Below, piece after piece: positions 49,294-58,874 of a DNA stretch of 64,000 nt (position 1 is the first letter of the stretch; the number at the start of each line of letters is the position of its first letter). A program made the position numbers and the translations under genes. This stretch comes from JAUSPI01 sp964454305. Its GTDB lineage: Bacteria > Desulfobacterota > Syntrophia > Syntrophales > JADFWA01. The DNA lies in NCBI GenBank assembly GCA_964454305.1, contig CAYVXX010000001.1, forward strand, positions 74,883 through 138,882, read 5' to 3'. The notes below the pieces were generated by a model. That model was not told the DNA's origin, ran no database searches, and saw nothing but the letters and a program-made list of their open reading frames with translations.

Positions 49294-50583
49294 TCACTGA
49301 TAAAAACTAATCTTGTCTATCCACATTTTCCCTTTTACCGGGGGGTTATTCAAACTGGGAAGACCTATTGATACAATCTCAACACGGTCAAGACGCAACA
49401 CCTGATCTCCATATTTTGCGCCATACTTTTCAGCGCCTTTCTTTATCCATCTCCTTCCAATCGTTAAACTGTCAAATGGTATTCTTACCTTTTTCCACTG
49501 TGTGTCTGTATCAAAATTTCCTGTCCATGCATCCATACTATTAGGATCATCCGGATTTGATGTCGCAATCCAAAACGTACCGGTAAGCAACCGAGTTGAC
49601 TTCACGTAAAATTCCACTCCACTGTATAAATACAGATCCCTTTTCTCCCTGTTTTCTGCCCTGGCAAAGACCATGTCAGATCTTTCTTTAAAATTAAACT
49701 GTAATTCCAGAGAATGCCTGGAATCTCCAGCTCCCTCGGCAGTAGCCAGACCGACACGAAAACCGCCTCTCCTTTTATAACCTGTATTCCACGAAGGATC
49801 GACAACATCTGATTCAAAATCCGCATTCAATGGTCCGGAGTCTCTCATCTCCGAAGGTCTGAACAATTTTGTCTGCATTGTAATTGCAGCCACGGCCTGC
49901 CCTGTCTTTACATTCAAAAGCCTGAGGTTTATATCCCATTTTCCTCTCATTTCTGCCAGTGTTCCTGTAAGTATCAAGTCTGCCATTTGCAGTTGACCAA
50001 CCTTATCCATAGATGACTTGCTCATGAGGCCTGTCATGCCTAATTTAAGTTCATCGATGATTGTTTTCAGCTTTGCCCTCTCAACAACGTTGAAATGACC
50101 GGAATCAATTAGTGCAGATGTCAGTTTTTCAAGTGTAACCCTTCCGGCTTCTTTTTGTTTGCCTCGAATTACTTCGAAATCCACAATTGCAATTGTCTTT
50201 TGGGGAATTTTCAAATTTACGGTGGAACCGACAGGATAGGACATGGGTTTTTTCAGCAAAACCTTGACGATATTTCCATGTACTTCTTTCACGACCACCG
50301 ATGTACCTTCAATTTCTGTTGTGAGCTCTTCGATGAAAAGTCCTTTTCGAATAACCTGTTGGGCTATCTCGCCGATAAACGGATCTGCCGACTTTTTGAA
50401 TTCGGGCAAATGTAGCGTTAAGACAATTTCATCGTCCAAGACATTCTGCACTGTCGCTTCAATATAAAGCTGTTCGATTTTTTCGGATTCCTTTGAAGTC
50501 TGCATGGCTGCACATGAACAAAAGAGAAAGGCGGTGATCATGGTAGTAATGAAAAATACATAACAATGTGTCATCTTTTTCAT
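49294..50583 (-). CDS. Lipoprotein with CsgG-like and carbohydrate-binding-like domains
   Basis: 429 aa. A type II signal ends in FCSC before AAMQTSKE. Residues about 125-260 look like the CsgG/FlgO-type periplasmic fold (TIAIVDFEVIRGKQKEAGRVTLEKL, VVERAKLKTIIDEL, ADLILTGTLAEMRG, regions in part). From about residue 270 there is a jelly-roll domain (LNADFESDVVDPSWNTGYKRRGG, TQWKKVRIPFDSL) of the CIA30/CBM11 kind. Outer-membrane placement and sugar binding are inferred. It lies just upstream of the hydrolase gene on the same strand. Confidence 0.65.
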   Translation of the reverse strand: MKKMTHCYVFFITTMITAFLFCSCAAMQTSKESEKIEQLYIEATVQNVLDDEIVLTLHLPEFKKSADPFIGEIAQQVIRKGLFIEELTTEIEGTSVVVKEVHGNIVKVLLKKPMSYPVGSTVNLKIPQKTIAIVDFEVIRGKQKEAGRVTLEKLTSALIDSGHFNVVERAKLKTIIDELKLGMTGLMSKSSMDKVGQLQMADLILTGTLAEMRGKWDINLRLLNVKTGQAVAAITMQTKLFRPSEMRDSGPLNADFESDVVDPSWNTGYKRRGGFRVGLATAEGAGDSRHSLELQFNFKERSDMVFARAENREKRDLYLYSGVEFYVKSTRLLTGTFWIATSNPDDPNSMDAWTGNFDTDTQWKKVRIPFDSLTIGRRWIKKGAEKYGAKYGDQVLRLDRVEIVSIGLPSLNNPPVKGKMWIDKISFYQ

Positions 50584-50849
50584 ACGATCTTCCCCCTTCG
50601 AGCAAGTTGTGATTTGTGTAAACTAACAAGAATTGTAGTCAATAAAAACCATAGACGCAAGGAAAAACCAGGTAAAAATTTGAGACTCCCCGCAACAAGT
50701 TGCGGGGAATGTGCTCACTGTTCAGTTCAAGGTATTACTTTATGCAAGTTGTATGGGTGACCGAATAGTGACAGTGTATGACAAATGCCTCAAATTTTTT
50801 GAGTGATGGGTTTTATCCCGGCATTATTCGACACTTGGCACAGTATCAA

Positions 50850-50883
50850 AAAAGGCGGGGTTTGCGGGTGCTCTCCCGGTCAA
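50850..50883 (-). mobile_element. MITE-like element, partial copy III
   Basis: About 34 bases matching the TTGACCGGGAG.. GCAAGCCCCGCC end of copies I and II; the hairpin end is gone. The rest of the 50584-50929 gap holds no gene that I can see apart from the terminator at 50886. Confidence 0.55.
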
Positions 50884-50885
50884 AA

Positions 50886-50925
50886 TAAAAGGGCTAACCC
50901 TCTTCAGGTTAACCCCTTAATTTTT
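50886..50925 (-). terminator. Terminator after tRNA-Leu
   Basis: On the minus strand GGGGTTAACC, 6-base loop, GGGTTAGCCC then TTTTATTTT. The stem has a few mismatches. Confidence 0.65.
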
Positions 50926-50929
50926 CTTA

Positions 50930-51016
50930 TGGTGCCGAAGCCCGGACTTGAACCGGGACGGGCGTAACCCACTACCCCCTCAAGATAGCGTGTCTACCAT
51001 ATTCCACCACTTCGGC
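50930..51016 (-). tRNA. tRNA-Leu (GAG)
   Basis: 87 bases with CCA. Acceptor GCCGAAG/CTTCGGC, discriminator A, anticodon stem CTATC/GGTAG around TTGAGGG (anticodon GAG), long variable arm as in all tRNA-Leu, T-arm with GGTTCAAGTCC. Follows secG closely on the same strand. Confidence 0.94.
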
Positions 51017-51051
51017 ACGATACGGAGTATCGGGAGCGGACCCCCGAGCTA

Positions 51052-51381
51052 CTATTGCTTTGTGTTCTGAGGGGTATTTCCAGTTCCGCCTTGATCGTTG
51101 GGAACCGTTTGTTCAACTGCCGGCCTGGCAGACCCCTCCATAACTGAACCCTTGTGAGTATAGGAGTAAGCAAGCCATAGAGACGTTATCATAAAGACCG
51201 CGGCAATGACGGCTGTCACTTTTCCAAGAAATGTTCCCGGCCCACTGCTTCCGAAAATAGTCTGACTTGATCCACCACCGAATACAGCTCCCATGTCCGC
51301 CCCTCTTCCTCTCTGAAGGAGAACAATGAGAATCAACATTATGCATGCAACAACATGCACAACAGCTAAAAATACATACAA
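51052..51381 (-). CDS. secG: Preprotein translocase subunit SecG
   Basis: 109 aa with two membrane segments (VVHVVACIMLILIVLLQ and VTAVIAAVFMITSLWLAYSY) and the conserved loop GRGADMGAVFGGGSSQTIFGSSGPGTFLGK (region). It aids SecYE export. tpiA-secG-tRNA-Leu is a common order in bacteria. Confidence 0.94.
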   Translation of the reverse strand: MYVFLAVVHVVACIMLILIVLLQRGRGADMGAVFGGGSSQTIFGSSGPGTFLGKVTAVIAAVFMITSLWLAYSYTHKGSVMEGSARPAVEQTVPNDQGGTGNTPQNTKQ

Positions 51382-51407
51382 TTTAGGAATACCTCTTTAT
51401 CTTTAGA

Positions 51408-52157
51408 TTAGAATTTTACGACCTTAATAAATTTTTCAACATCCAGACTCGCCCCTCCAACAAGGGCACCATCTATATCCGGCTGACTCATAAGGTCAGC
51501 TATATTATCCGGATTGACGCTTCCCCCGTAAAGGATCATCGTCTTCCCGGAAACATCTGTCCCATGAATCTCTGTTATCATGTTTCGAATAAAACTATGT
51601 ACTTCCCCAGCCTGATTAGGTGTAGCCGTCCTACCCGTACCAATAGCCCAAACCGGTTCATAAGCGATAATTATCTGCCTTATATCATCAGACGCAAGAT
51701 CAATCAATCCATCTTTCAGCTGTTTTTGAATAACGGCAAACGTCTTTCCCGATTCCCTCTCATCCAACGTTTCCCCTATGCAGAATATTGGCCTCAGGTT
51801 GAACTTCAGGGCAATTTTTATCTTCCGATTTATGTCGCCATCGCTCTCATTAAAAAGGGCCCGGCGTTCAGAGTGGCCTATTATAACATACTTACAGCCA
51901 ACATCAACCAACATCACGGCGGATACTTCACCTGTATACGCCCCTTTTTCGTCCCAGTGAAGATTCTGGGCAGAAAGATGAATGGCAGATTCCCTCAACA
52001 CTTCCGCTACAGGATAAAGTGATGTAAATGGCGGTGCAATTACGATATCGCTGTTAGCAGATTCGGAAATTTTGCCAATCAGCTGATGTGCAAAATCGAC
52101 AGATTCCTCGACCGTTTTATGCATTTTCCAGTTTGCAACCATACAGGGTTTTCTCAT
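51408..52157 (-). CDS. tpiA: Triose-phosphate isomerase
   Basis: 249-aa TIM barrel. VANWKMHKT has the Lys and Asn, YVIIGHSERR the catalytic His, AYEPVWAIGTG the catalytic Glu, and LYGGSVNPDN the phosphate loop. All catalytic residues are present. Starts the minus-strand unit tpiA-secG-tRNA-Leu. Confidence 0.97.
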   Translation of the reverse strand: MRKPCMVANWKMHKTVEESVDFAHQLIGKISESANSDIVIAPPFTSLYPVAEVLRESAIHLSAQNLHWDEKGAYTGEVSAVMLVDVGCKYVIIGHSERRALFNESDGDINRKIKIALKFNLRPIFCIGETLDERESGKTFAVIQKQLKDGLIDLASDDIRQIIIAYEPVWAIGTGRTATPNQAGEVHSFIRNMITEIHGTDVSGKTMILYGGSVNPDNIADLMSQPDIDGALVGGASLDVEKFIKVVKF

Positions 52158-52613
52158 TTCACAGTCTCCAAAGAAGGTATCTATTCTGTCTGCTCAACCA
52201 TATCCATGTCAAAAAATTTAGTCAACACTTTTATTGCGAAGTTATTCCTGTTCACCATAATGTCATCAAGTTAGGCTCACTGCTATTTTAGCAAACCGCT
52301 TTTGTTTCCCCTTGGAAAGAAAGCGTTACCGTTCGGTTCACAACGGACTTCTCGCTTTTGTTCCCCCCGGTTAAAACAAAAAAAACTTGACAATTATCGA
52401 GAGTTGTGATTAAGAAACCGCTGTTTTAACTCAGGGGTTATGAAGGACTTTCTTAGTGCGATCACACAGAGAATTGAGATATCAAAATATATTTTACAGA
52501 TATTTGCAAGCCGTTATTTTAAGTTGGCATTAGTTTAGTTTAACCGGGTCAATCTTTATTTGCTCGGTTTTTCAGTTTTTAATTTAAGGATCTTCCTAAT
52601 GAGGTAATTGGCA
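52158..52613. promoter_or_regulatory. 456-base intergenic region between tpiA and the atp operon
   Basis: No coding frame seen. It holds a nested hairpin at 52320-52358 (AAAGCG/CGCTTT outside, CCGTT/AACGG inside), a direct repeat CGCTTTTGTT(T)CCCC at about 52298 and 52353, and a TTGACA box at 52387-52392 with only a weak -10. It must contain the divergent promoters for tpiA and atpF'. Confidence 0.45.
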
Positions 52614-53042
52614 ATGGTAAACCTTGATTATACGATCTTCATTCAAATGTTTAATTTCCTCTTCCTGATTTTCTTATTGAATATCTTCCTCTATAAATCA
52701 ATCCTGAAAATAATCGGCAAGAGAAATCAGCAGCTTCAAGATTCTGATGAAGAAGTAAAGAAGCTCAATCAGACCATTGAACAAAAAATGGCTGAATACG
52801 AGGAAAAGGTTCGCCAAGCAAGGCTCGAAGCAATTGGTCAGAAGAATGAAATAGAGCAGGCGGGATCTGAGGTAGGCGGGAAAATAATCGAGGAAGCAAA
52901 AAGTAAAATCTCACAGATGATTCAAGAACTCCATGGAAAGATAGAAAAGGAAATGGACGAGGCGAGAGATTTCTTGAGAAAACAGTCCCTGAATACGTCG
53001 ATTGAGATTGCTGAAAAAGTGTTGGGAAGGAGCATTCAATGA
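52614..53042 (+). CDS. atpF': ATP synthase F0 subunit b'
   Basis: 142 aa. One N-terminal membrane segment (IFIQMFNFLFLIFLLNIFLY) then a long charged helix, as in the stator. The Ile/Leu-rich anchor and KIIGKRNQQLQDSDEEVKKL hinge fit the b' type. I chose ATG 52614, 9 bases after GAGG. Overlaps atpF by 4 bases. Two b-type genes in a row are usual for deltaproteobacteria. Confidence 0.9.
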   Translation: MVNLDYTIFIQMFNFLFLIFLLNIFLYKSILKIIGKRNQQLQDSDEEVKKLNQTIEQKMAEYEEKVRQARLEAIGQKNEIEQAGSEVGGKIIEEAKSKISQMIQELHGKIEKEMDEARDFLRKQSLNTSIEIAEKVLGRSIQ

Positions 53043-53674
53043 AAGAATTGTTTTCAACAAATCTATACAAACGACCTTTCGTACGTTCCCTGCTACCCGC
53101 TTTGATGATTCTGATTGTAACTTCCTCAATGGTTTACGCTTCAGGAGGGTCTGGTGAAGGCTCCGATCATGGAGGACAATTGCTCGACTTTGGATGGAGG
53201 GTTATAAACTTTATTATATTTGTCGGACTTGCTTACTGGCTGTTTAAAGACAGGATAAAGGAATTTTTCTCCGGAAGGCGGGCAGACATCAAACTTTCTC
53301 TGGAAGAAGCAATGGCCGCAAAGGAGGAAGCTGAAAAGAAATTTAAAGAGTACTCCGCTAAACTGGACAAGGCTACAGAGGAGATTAATGAAATCTCTGA
53401 GATGATACGGGCACAGGGATTGGCAGAAAAGGAAAAAATTATTGAAAATGCCAAAATAGCTGCTGAGAGAATGAAAGATGATGCCCAGTCCAGAATTGAA
53501 CAGGAGACCAAGAAGGCTAAAAGTCAATTAAGGGCTGAAGCGGTTGAACTTTCCATTCAAATGGCTGAAGAAATTCTAAAAAAGAACGTTAGCAAAAAAG
53601 ATCACAAAAATATAGTTGAAGATTATCTGAAGAGTATTTCTTCTCAAACTCGTTCAGGACAGACGGACACTTAA
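53039..53674 (+). CDS. atpF: ATP synthase F0 subunit b
   Basis: 211 aa. An N-terminal hydrophobic stretch (SLLPALMILIVTSSMVYASG) that looks like a cleavable signal or first segment is followed by the membrane anchor VINFIIFVGLAYWLF and KDRIKEFFSGRRADI, then the stator helix. The leading segment is an extra common in this group. Pairs with b'. Confidence 0.92.
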   Translation: MKELFSTNLYKRPFVRSLLPALMILIVTSSMVYASGGSGEGSDHGGQLLDFGWRVINFIIFVGLAYWLFKDRIKEFFSGRRADIKLSLEEAMAAKEEAEKKFKEYSAKLDKATEEINEISEMIRAQGLAEKEKIIENAKIAAERMKDDAQSRIEQETKKAKSQLRAEAVELSIQMAEEILKKNVSKKDHKNIVEDYLKSISSQTRSGQTDT

Positions 53675-53700
53675 ACGCGTGTAAACTTTCTTATGATAGG

Positions 53701-54258
53701 GTGGTGAAAAAATTGATTGGTAGTGGTATTGCAAAGCGTTATGCAAAGGCCTTCTTTAATATAGCCAGAGAAGGAGACAACTACGAAAAGTACTACAGTG
53801 AATTGAAAAGTTTTTCGTCTGTACTTGAGGAAAACGAAAACCTGAAGGAATTTTTAGCTAATCCCATTTTTGACCAGAGCGACAAAAAGGCTATCATCGA
53901 AGAAGTGTTAAAAAGTTTTGACATTTCAGATATGACCGCTAATTTTCTTAAGCTGCTGGTAGATAAGCGGAGGATTGATATTCTTCCCGACATTGAAAGT
54001 TGTTATCGGGAATTTATTGACAGCACCCTCAAGAAGGTAAGGGCTGACATTAAAACAGCTTTTCCTTTATCCACGGAATTATCCGAAAGTATTAAGAACA
54101 AATTAGAAGAGCTTACCGGTAAGGCGGTCGATGTGACTATTGAGGATGATTCAACTCTTCTGGGTGGTGTTGTTGTAAGGATTGGTGATACTGTCTACGA
54201 TGGAAGCATAAAGACTCAATTGAACAACATAAGGAATCTCTTGGGGGAGGATATATAG
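53701..54258 (+). CDS. atpH: ATP synthase F1 subunit delta (GTG start)
   Basis: 185 aa linking the stator to F1. GIAKRYAKAFFNIA at the start and DVTIEDDSTLLGGVVVRIGDTVYDGSIKTQL at the end are the two family blocks (given as regions). Start is GTG 53701 with a weak AGGG site. Ends one base from atpA. Confidence 0.93.
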   Translation: MVKKLIGSGIAKRYAKAFFNIAREGDNYEKYYSELKSFSSVLEENENLKEFLANPIFDQSDKKAIIEEVLKSFDISDMTANFLKLLVDKRRIDILPDIESCYREFIDSTLKKVRADIKTAFPLSTELSESIKNKLEELTGKAVDVTIEDDSTLLGGVVVRIGDTVYDGSIKTQLNNIRNLLGEDI

Positions 54259-55773
54259 ATGGGAAGAATCAGGGCAGAAGAAATAAGCGAAATAATTTCC
54301 AGGCAGATAAAGGATTATGAGAAAAAACTTGATGTAAGCGAAACCGGGACTGTTCTGTCCGTCGGGGACGGCATTGCGCGAATCTATGGAGTGGAGAACG
54401 CAATGGCAATGGAACTACTCGAATTTCCCGGCGGGTTATTAGGAATGGTTTTGAACCTGGAAACCGATAATGTCGGTGTTGCCATCCTCGGACAGGATAC
54501 GCACATCAAAGAAGGAGACATCGTCAAAAGGACAGGCAAGATTGCCCAGGTTCCTGTCGGGGAAGGCGTATTGGGCCGAGTTGTTGATGGAACCGGTGCA
54601 CCGATAGACGGAAAGGGACCCATTGAAACGACTGAATTTAGAAGAATAGAAATGATCGCTCCCGGTGTTATCCAGCGTCAGCCGGTTAATGAACCTATGT
54701 ATACGGGGATAAAGGCTATTGATGCCATGACCCCTATCGGACGAGGACAGAGGGAGCTCATCATCGGTGACAGACAGATAGGAAAGACCGCCGTCTGTAT
54801 CGATGCCATAATAAGGCAAAAGGATACTGGTGTTAAGTGTATCTACGTTGCCATCGGCCAAAAAAAATCAACGGTGGCTCAGGTTGTGGAGGCTTTGAGA
54901 AAAAATGATGCGATGGATTATACCTGTGTAGTTTCGGCTTGTGCCAGCGATCCGGCTACACTACAGTATATCGCCGCATACTCCGGATGCAGCATGGGCG
55001 AATATTTCCGGGATAAGAAACAGGATGCCCTCATTATCTATGATGATCTCTCAAAACAGGCGGTTGCCTACAGGCAGATATCTCTTCTCCTGAGAAGACC
55101 TCCGGGTCGTGAGGCATTCCCGGGAGATATTTTCTATAATCACTCAAGACTTCTGGAACGTTCTGCAAGGGTGAGTGAAGAGTTAGGGAGTGGTTCCCTG
55201 ACTGCTCTACCGATTATTGAGACCCAGGCAGGAGACGTTTCCGCCTATATCCCCACCAACGTCATTTCCATTACAGACGGTCAGGTCTACCTTGAACCGA
55301 ATCTCTTCTTCTCCGGTGTACGGCCTGCGATCAATGTGGGACTGTCGGTCTCGAGAGTGGGGGGTGCCGCCCAGGTAAAGGCCATGAAACAGGTTGCAGG
55401 AACCCTGAAACTTGACCTTGCCCAATACAGAGAGCTGGCGGCTTTCACCCAGTTTGGAAGTGATCTCGACAAGGCAACACAGGCTCAGCTGGCAAGGGGA
55501 GCCAGATTGGTTGAGATATTAAAACAACCTCAGTACCACCCATTGCTTCTGTCGGAACAGGTGATTATTCTCTATGCGGGGGCCAGAGGCTTCCTGGACA
55601 AATATGAAGTTGAACAGTTAAAGGAATACGAAATTCAACTTTCAAGTTTTATGAAGAGTAAGCACCCTGAAATTATGACTGAGATAGATGATAAAAAGAT
55701 AATAAGCCCGGAACTGGACAAAAAGATGACCGATGCCTTGACCGAGTTCGATTCCGTATTCATTACCGAGTAG
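54259..55773 (+). CDS. atpA: ATP synthase F1 subunit alpha
   Basis: 504 aa. P-loop reads GDRQIGKT near residue 170-177 (Thr to Ile inside the usual GDRQTGKT), and the family signature PAINVGLSVSRVGG is present with the Arg finger (SVSRVG). Carries non-catalytic nucleotide sites. Confidence 0.97.
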   Translation: MGRIRAEEISEIISRQIKDYEKKLDVSETGTVLSVGDGIARIYGVENAMAMELLEFPGGLLGMVLNLETDNVGVAILGQDTHIKEGDIVKRTGKIAQVPVGEGVLGRVVDGTGAPIDGKGPIETTEFRRIEMIAPGVIQRQPVNEPMYTGIKAIDAMTPIGRGQRELIIGDRQIGKTAVCIDAIIRQKDTGVKCIYVAIGQKKSTVAQVVEALRKNDAMDYTCVVSACASDPATLQYIAAYSGCSMGEYFRDKKQDALIIYDDLSKQAVAYRQISLLLRRPPGREAFPGDIFYNHSRLLERSARVSEELGSGSLTALPIIETQAGDVSAYIPTNVISITDGQVYLEPNLFFSGVRPAINVGLSVSRVGGAAQVKAMKQVAGTLKLDLAQYRELAAFTQFGSDLDKATQAQLARGARLVEILKQPQYHPLLLSEQVIILYAGARGFLDKYEVEQLKEYEIQLSSFMKSKHPEIMTEIDDKKIISPELDKKMTDALTEFDSVFITE

Positions 55774-55800
55774 ATATTATCCAGTAAGGAGTAAATATTA

Positions 55801-56676
55801 ATGGCCGCATTAAGCGATATTAAAAGAAAGATTGTGGCGGTTGACAAAACCAGACAGATAACAAAGGCCATGAATGCCGTAGCTGCCTCAAAATTTAAGT
55901 TTGCTCAGCAGAAAATGGAAAATTTCAGACCCTATGCAAGCAAGTTTATGGAGGCACTCAACAGTCTTGCTCTCCGGGTAGATTCTTCCTCCCATCCGCT
56001 TCTGGCAGTACGAGAGCCTAAAAGAATCAAAATAATCTGCATGACATCGGACAGAGGCCTCTGTGGGGGGTTTAATACAAATACAATCAGGGCCACAGGG
56101 AGATTTGTCAAAGAAAAAGTGGATGAGGGCAAAGAAGTTTCGTTAATCGCCGTCGGTAAAAAGGGGAGAGATTCCCTCAGGAAAAAGTTAAATGTTGTAG
56201 CCGGATACACGGATGTGTTCGGAAAAATTGACATGAGTCTCTCCGCCAAAATCGGAGAAGATGTCATACCCTCTTTTATCGCCGAAGAATATGATGAATT
56301 ATATCTGATCTTCAACGAATTTTTTAATGTAACTATCCAGAGACCGATGGTCGTGAGGTTGCTTCCCCTACCATCTGTCGGTAAAGAGATGGAAGTAGAA
56401 CCCGAAAAAAAGGTTGATTATATCTATGAACCGTCCGAAGAAGTTTTGTTAGAACGGCTTCTTCCAATGTATCTTAGAGTTCTTATTTACAGGGCGCTTT
56501 TAGAAACGTCAGCCGGAGAGAACGGCGCACGGATGGCAGCTATGGACAATGCTACCAATAACTGTGATGAAATGATCGACACTCTTACGCTGAAATACAA
56601 TAAGGCAAGGCAGTCGGCTATTACCGCTGAGTTGATGGATATTGTAGGGGGTACGGAGGCGTTGGCAGCCGGATAA
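55801..56676 (+). CDS. atpG: ATP synthase F1 subunit gamma
   Basis: 291 aa, central stalk. DIKRKIVAVDKTRQITKAMNAVAASK at the start and AEITELMDIVGG-like AITAELMDIVGGTEAL at the end are the two coiled-coil helices. Between atpA and atpD as usual. Confidence 0.96.
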   Translation: MAALSDIKRKIVAVDKTRQITKAMNAVAASKFKFAQQKMENFRPYASKFMEALNSLALRVDSSSHPLLAVREPKRIKIICMTSDRGLCGGFNTNTIRATGRFVKEKVDEGKEVSLIAVGKKGRDSLRKKLNVVAGYTDVFGKIDMSLSAKIGEDVIPSFIAEEYDELYLIFNEFFNVTIQRPMVVRLLPLPSVGKEMEVEPEKKVDYIYEPSEEVLLERLLPMYLRVLIYRALLETSAGENGARMAAMDNATNNCDEMIDTLTLKYNKARQSAITAELMDIVGGTEALAAG

Positions 56677-56755
56677 AAGCCAGGACTTAAGTCTTGCCCC
56701 GGCACCGTAAAAATTGTCACTTTAGTTTTTAACCTTATTTGAGGAGAAAAATATT

Positions 56756-58162
56756 ATGAATGTAGGAACTATCGCACAGGTAATCGGCCCGGTTATTGAT
56801 GTACTATTTGAAGAGGGGAATCTGCCAAGTATCAGGAACGCCATTATGATATCCAATCCGGCAATCAATGACGAGGAGGACAATCTGGTCGTAGAGGTAG
56901 CACAGCATCTTGGTGACAACGTGGTAAGATGTATTGCGATGGATATAACAGATGGCCTGGTAAGGGGTATGCCAGCAAGGGATTCAGGCAGTCCGATCAT
57001 GGTACCTGTGGGGCAAGCATGTCTCGGGAGGATACTCAATGTTGTCGGCAGGCCTGTCGATGGTTTAGGTCCTGTAGAGTCAAAAATATATATGCCCATA
57101 CATAGGGAAGCCCCCACGTTTTTGGAACAGGATACATCAGTGCATGTCCTGGAAACAGGGGTTAAGGTTATCGATCTGCTCGTACCTTTTCCCAGGGGAG
57201 GAAAGATGGGGATGTTCGGAGGTGCAGGCGTTGGTAAGACCGTTGTCATGATGGAAATGATTCATAATATCGCCATGCATCACGGAGGTATCTCAGTATT
57301 CGGCGGTGTGGGCGAACGGACGAGAGAAGGTAACGACCTCTATCTGGAGATGAAGGAATCCGGGGTTCTCGAAAAGGCAGCGTTGGTCTATGGCCAGATG
57401 ACAGAACCCCCTGGAGCGAGGGCACGTGTCGCGCTTACGGCGCTGGCAGCCGCTGAATATTTCAGGGATGTGGAAGGGCAGGATGTGCTCCTCTTTATCG
57501 ATAACATATTCAGATTTACCCAGGCAGGTTCTGAGGTATCGGCACTTCTCGGCAGGATGCCTTCAGCGGTCGGATATCAGCCAACCCTCGCCACAGACCT
57601 CGGAGAACTTCAGGAGAGAATTACATCAACCGATAAGGGTTCAATTACAGCAGTCCAGTGCGTGTACGTTCCCGCTGACGACTTGACCGACCCGGCACCC
57701 GCAACCACCTTTGCCCATCTGGACGGTACCGTTGTTCTCTCAAGACCGCTTGCCGAGCTGGGAATCTATCCCGCAGTCGACCCGCTTGATTCAACTTCCC
57801 GCATACTCGATCCGAATGTGCTCGGTGAAGAACATTACATGGTGGCAAGAGAAGTACAAATGACCCTGCAGAAATATAAAGATCTCCAGGATATTATAGC
57901 AATCCTCGGTATGGATGAGCTTTCCGATGAGGACAAAGTGACCGTGTCAAGGGCAAGGAAGATCCAAAGATTCCTTTCACAACCATTTTTCGTCGCCGCT
58001 CAGTTTACCGGTACGGATGGTAAATTCGTCTCTGTTCCCGACACAGTAAGAGGTTTTAAAGAAATCCTCGAAGGAAAGCATGATGACCTTCCTGAGCAGG
58101 CCTTCTATATGGTTGGTGGCATTGAAGAGGCGATCGCAAAAGCAGCGGAGATTGCAGCATAA
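56756..58162 (+). CDS. atpD: ATP synthase F1 subunit beta
   Basis: 468 aa with the catalytic P-loop GGAGVGKTV near residue 156, GERTREGNDLY with the catalytic Glu, and the PSAVGYQPTLATDLG block. Catalytic subunit. The operon lacks a (atpB) and c (atpE), which must lie elsewhere. Confidence 0.97.
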   Translation: MNVGTIAQVIGPVIDVLFEEGNLPSIRNAIMISNPAINDEEDNLVVEVAQHLGDNVVRCIAMDITDGLVRGMPARDSGSPIMVPVGQACLGRILNVVGRPVDGLGPVESKIYMPIHREAPTFLEQDTSVHVLETGVKVIDLLVPFPRGGKMGMFGGAGVGKTVVMMEMIHNIAMHHGGISVFGGVGERTREGNDLYLEMKESGVLEKAALVYGQMTEPPGARARVALTALAAAEYFRDVEGQDVLLFIDNIFRFTQAGSEVSALLGRMPSAVGYQPTLATDLGELQERITSTDKGSITAVQCVYVPADDLTDPAPATTFAHLDGTVVLSRPLAELGIYPAVDPLDSTSRILDPNVLGEEHYMVAREVQMTLQKYKDLQDIIAILGMDELSDEDKVTVSRARKIQRFLSQPFFVAAQFTGTDGKFVSVPDTVRGFKEILEGKHDDLPEQAFYMVGGIEEAIAKAAEIAA

Positions 58163-58182
58163 CTTAGTTGGAGGTTTTATAG

Positions 58183-58590
58183 ATGGCTGATGAACTGATG
58201 CTCGAGATTGTTACACCGGAGCAGATGGCGTTTAGCAGTGAGGTTTCTGACGTAACGATACCCGGCAGTGAGGGCGAATTTGGCGTATTTGTAGGACATG
58301 CAGCGCTTTTGAGTGCAGTTAATTTTGGTGAACTCCAATATACGAAAGACAACAAAAAGACACGTTATGCCGTCAATACGGGTTATGCCGAAGTGACTTC
58401 ACACAAAGTAACGGTCCTTGTGGAATCTGCTGAACGGTCAGATATGATCGATAAAGAACGGGCAAAAAAAGCGAAGGAGATCGCAGAGCAAAAGATATCC
58501 AAGATGTCCAAAGATGACCCAGATCATGAAAAAATAAAAATTGCGTTAGAAAGAGCGGAAAAAAGGCTTAAGATAGCAGAAAACACTTAG
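58183..58590 (+). CDS. atpC: ATP synthase F1 subunit epsilon
   Basis: 135 aa: N-terminal beta-barrel (LEIVTPEQMAFSSEVSDVTIPGSEGEFGV) and C-terminal helical hairpin (RAKKAKEIAEQKIS...ALERAEKRLKIAE). Last gene of the atp operon. Its stop is 5 bases from MITE copy II. Confidence 0.95.
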   Translation: MADELMLEIVTPEQMAFSSEVSDVTIPGSEGEFGVFVGHAALLSAVNFGELQYTKDNKKTRYAVNTGYAEVTSHKVTVLVESAERSDMIDKERAKKAKEIAEQKISKMSKDDPDHEKIKIALERAEKRLKIAENT

Positions 58591-58594
58591 ATAA

Positions 58595-58701
58595 TTGACC
58601 GGGAGCGCACCCCCGCAAGCCCCGCCTTGTAGGCGGGGTAAGGAGCGCAATATAAAACATATTCCTTACCGTGAAGCCCAGCCCATAGGGCGGGGTTTCA
58701 C
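58595..58701 (+). mobile_element. MITE-like element, copy II (107 bp)
   Basis: TTGACCGGGAGCGCACCC end at 58595, stem CCCCGCCT-TGT-AGGCGGGG, then GCGCAATATAAAACATATT, CCTTACCGTGAAGCCC and the closing hairpin with GGGCGGGGTTTCAC (to 58701). Compared with copy I an internal segment of about 50 bases is missing. No transposase. Confidence 0.65.
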
Positions 58702-58787
58702 ATTTAGGCGGGAAGAAATTTTGAGGCAAATTATTTGTTGCATTCAGGCGATTAAATTGCTACAAATTCACTGCCTCGCAGGGAAAC

Positions 58788-58840
58788 AAAAAAACAAACC
58801 AAGGAAGTGCGTGGCATCCTTGGTTTGTTTTTTTGTTTTT
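58788..58840 (+). terminator. Terminator of the atp operon
   Basis: AAACAAACCAAGGA, 11-base loop, TCCTTGGTTTGTTT and a T-rich tail: a perfect 14-base-pair stem. It lies about 200 bases after atpC, beyond MITE copy II, so the element was inserted between gene and terminator. Confidence 0.9.
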
Positions 58841-58874
58841 TATGTTGTTATATAATCTATACAGGAGTTGTTTT

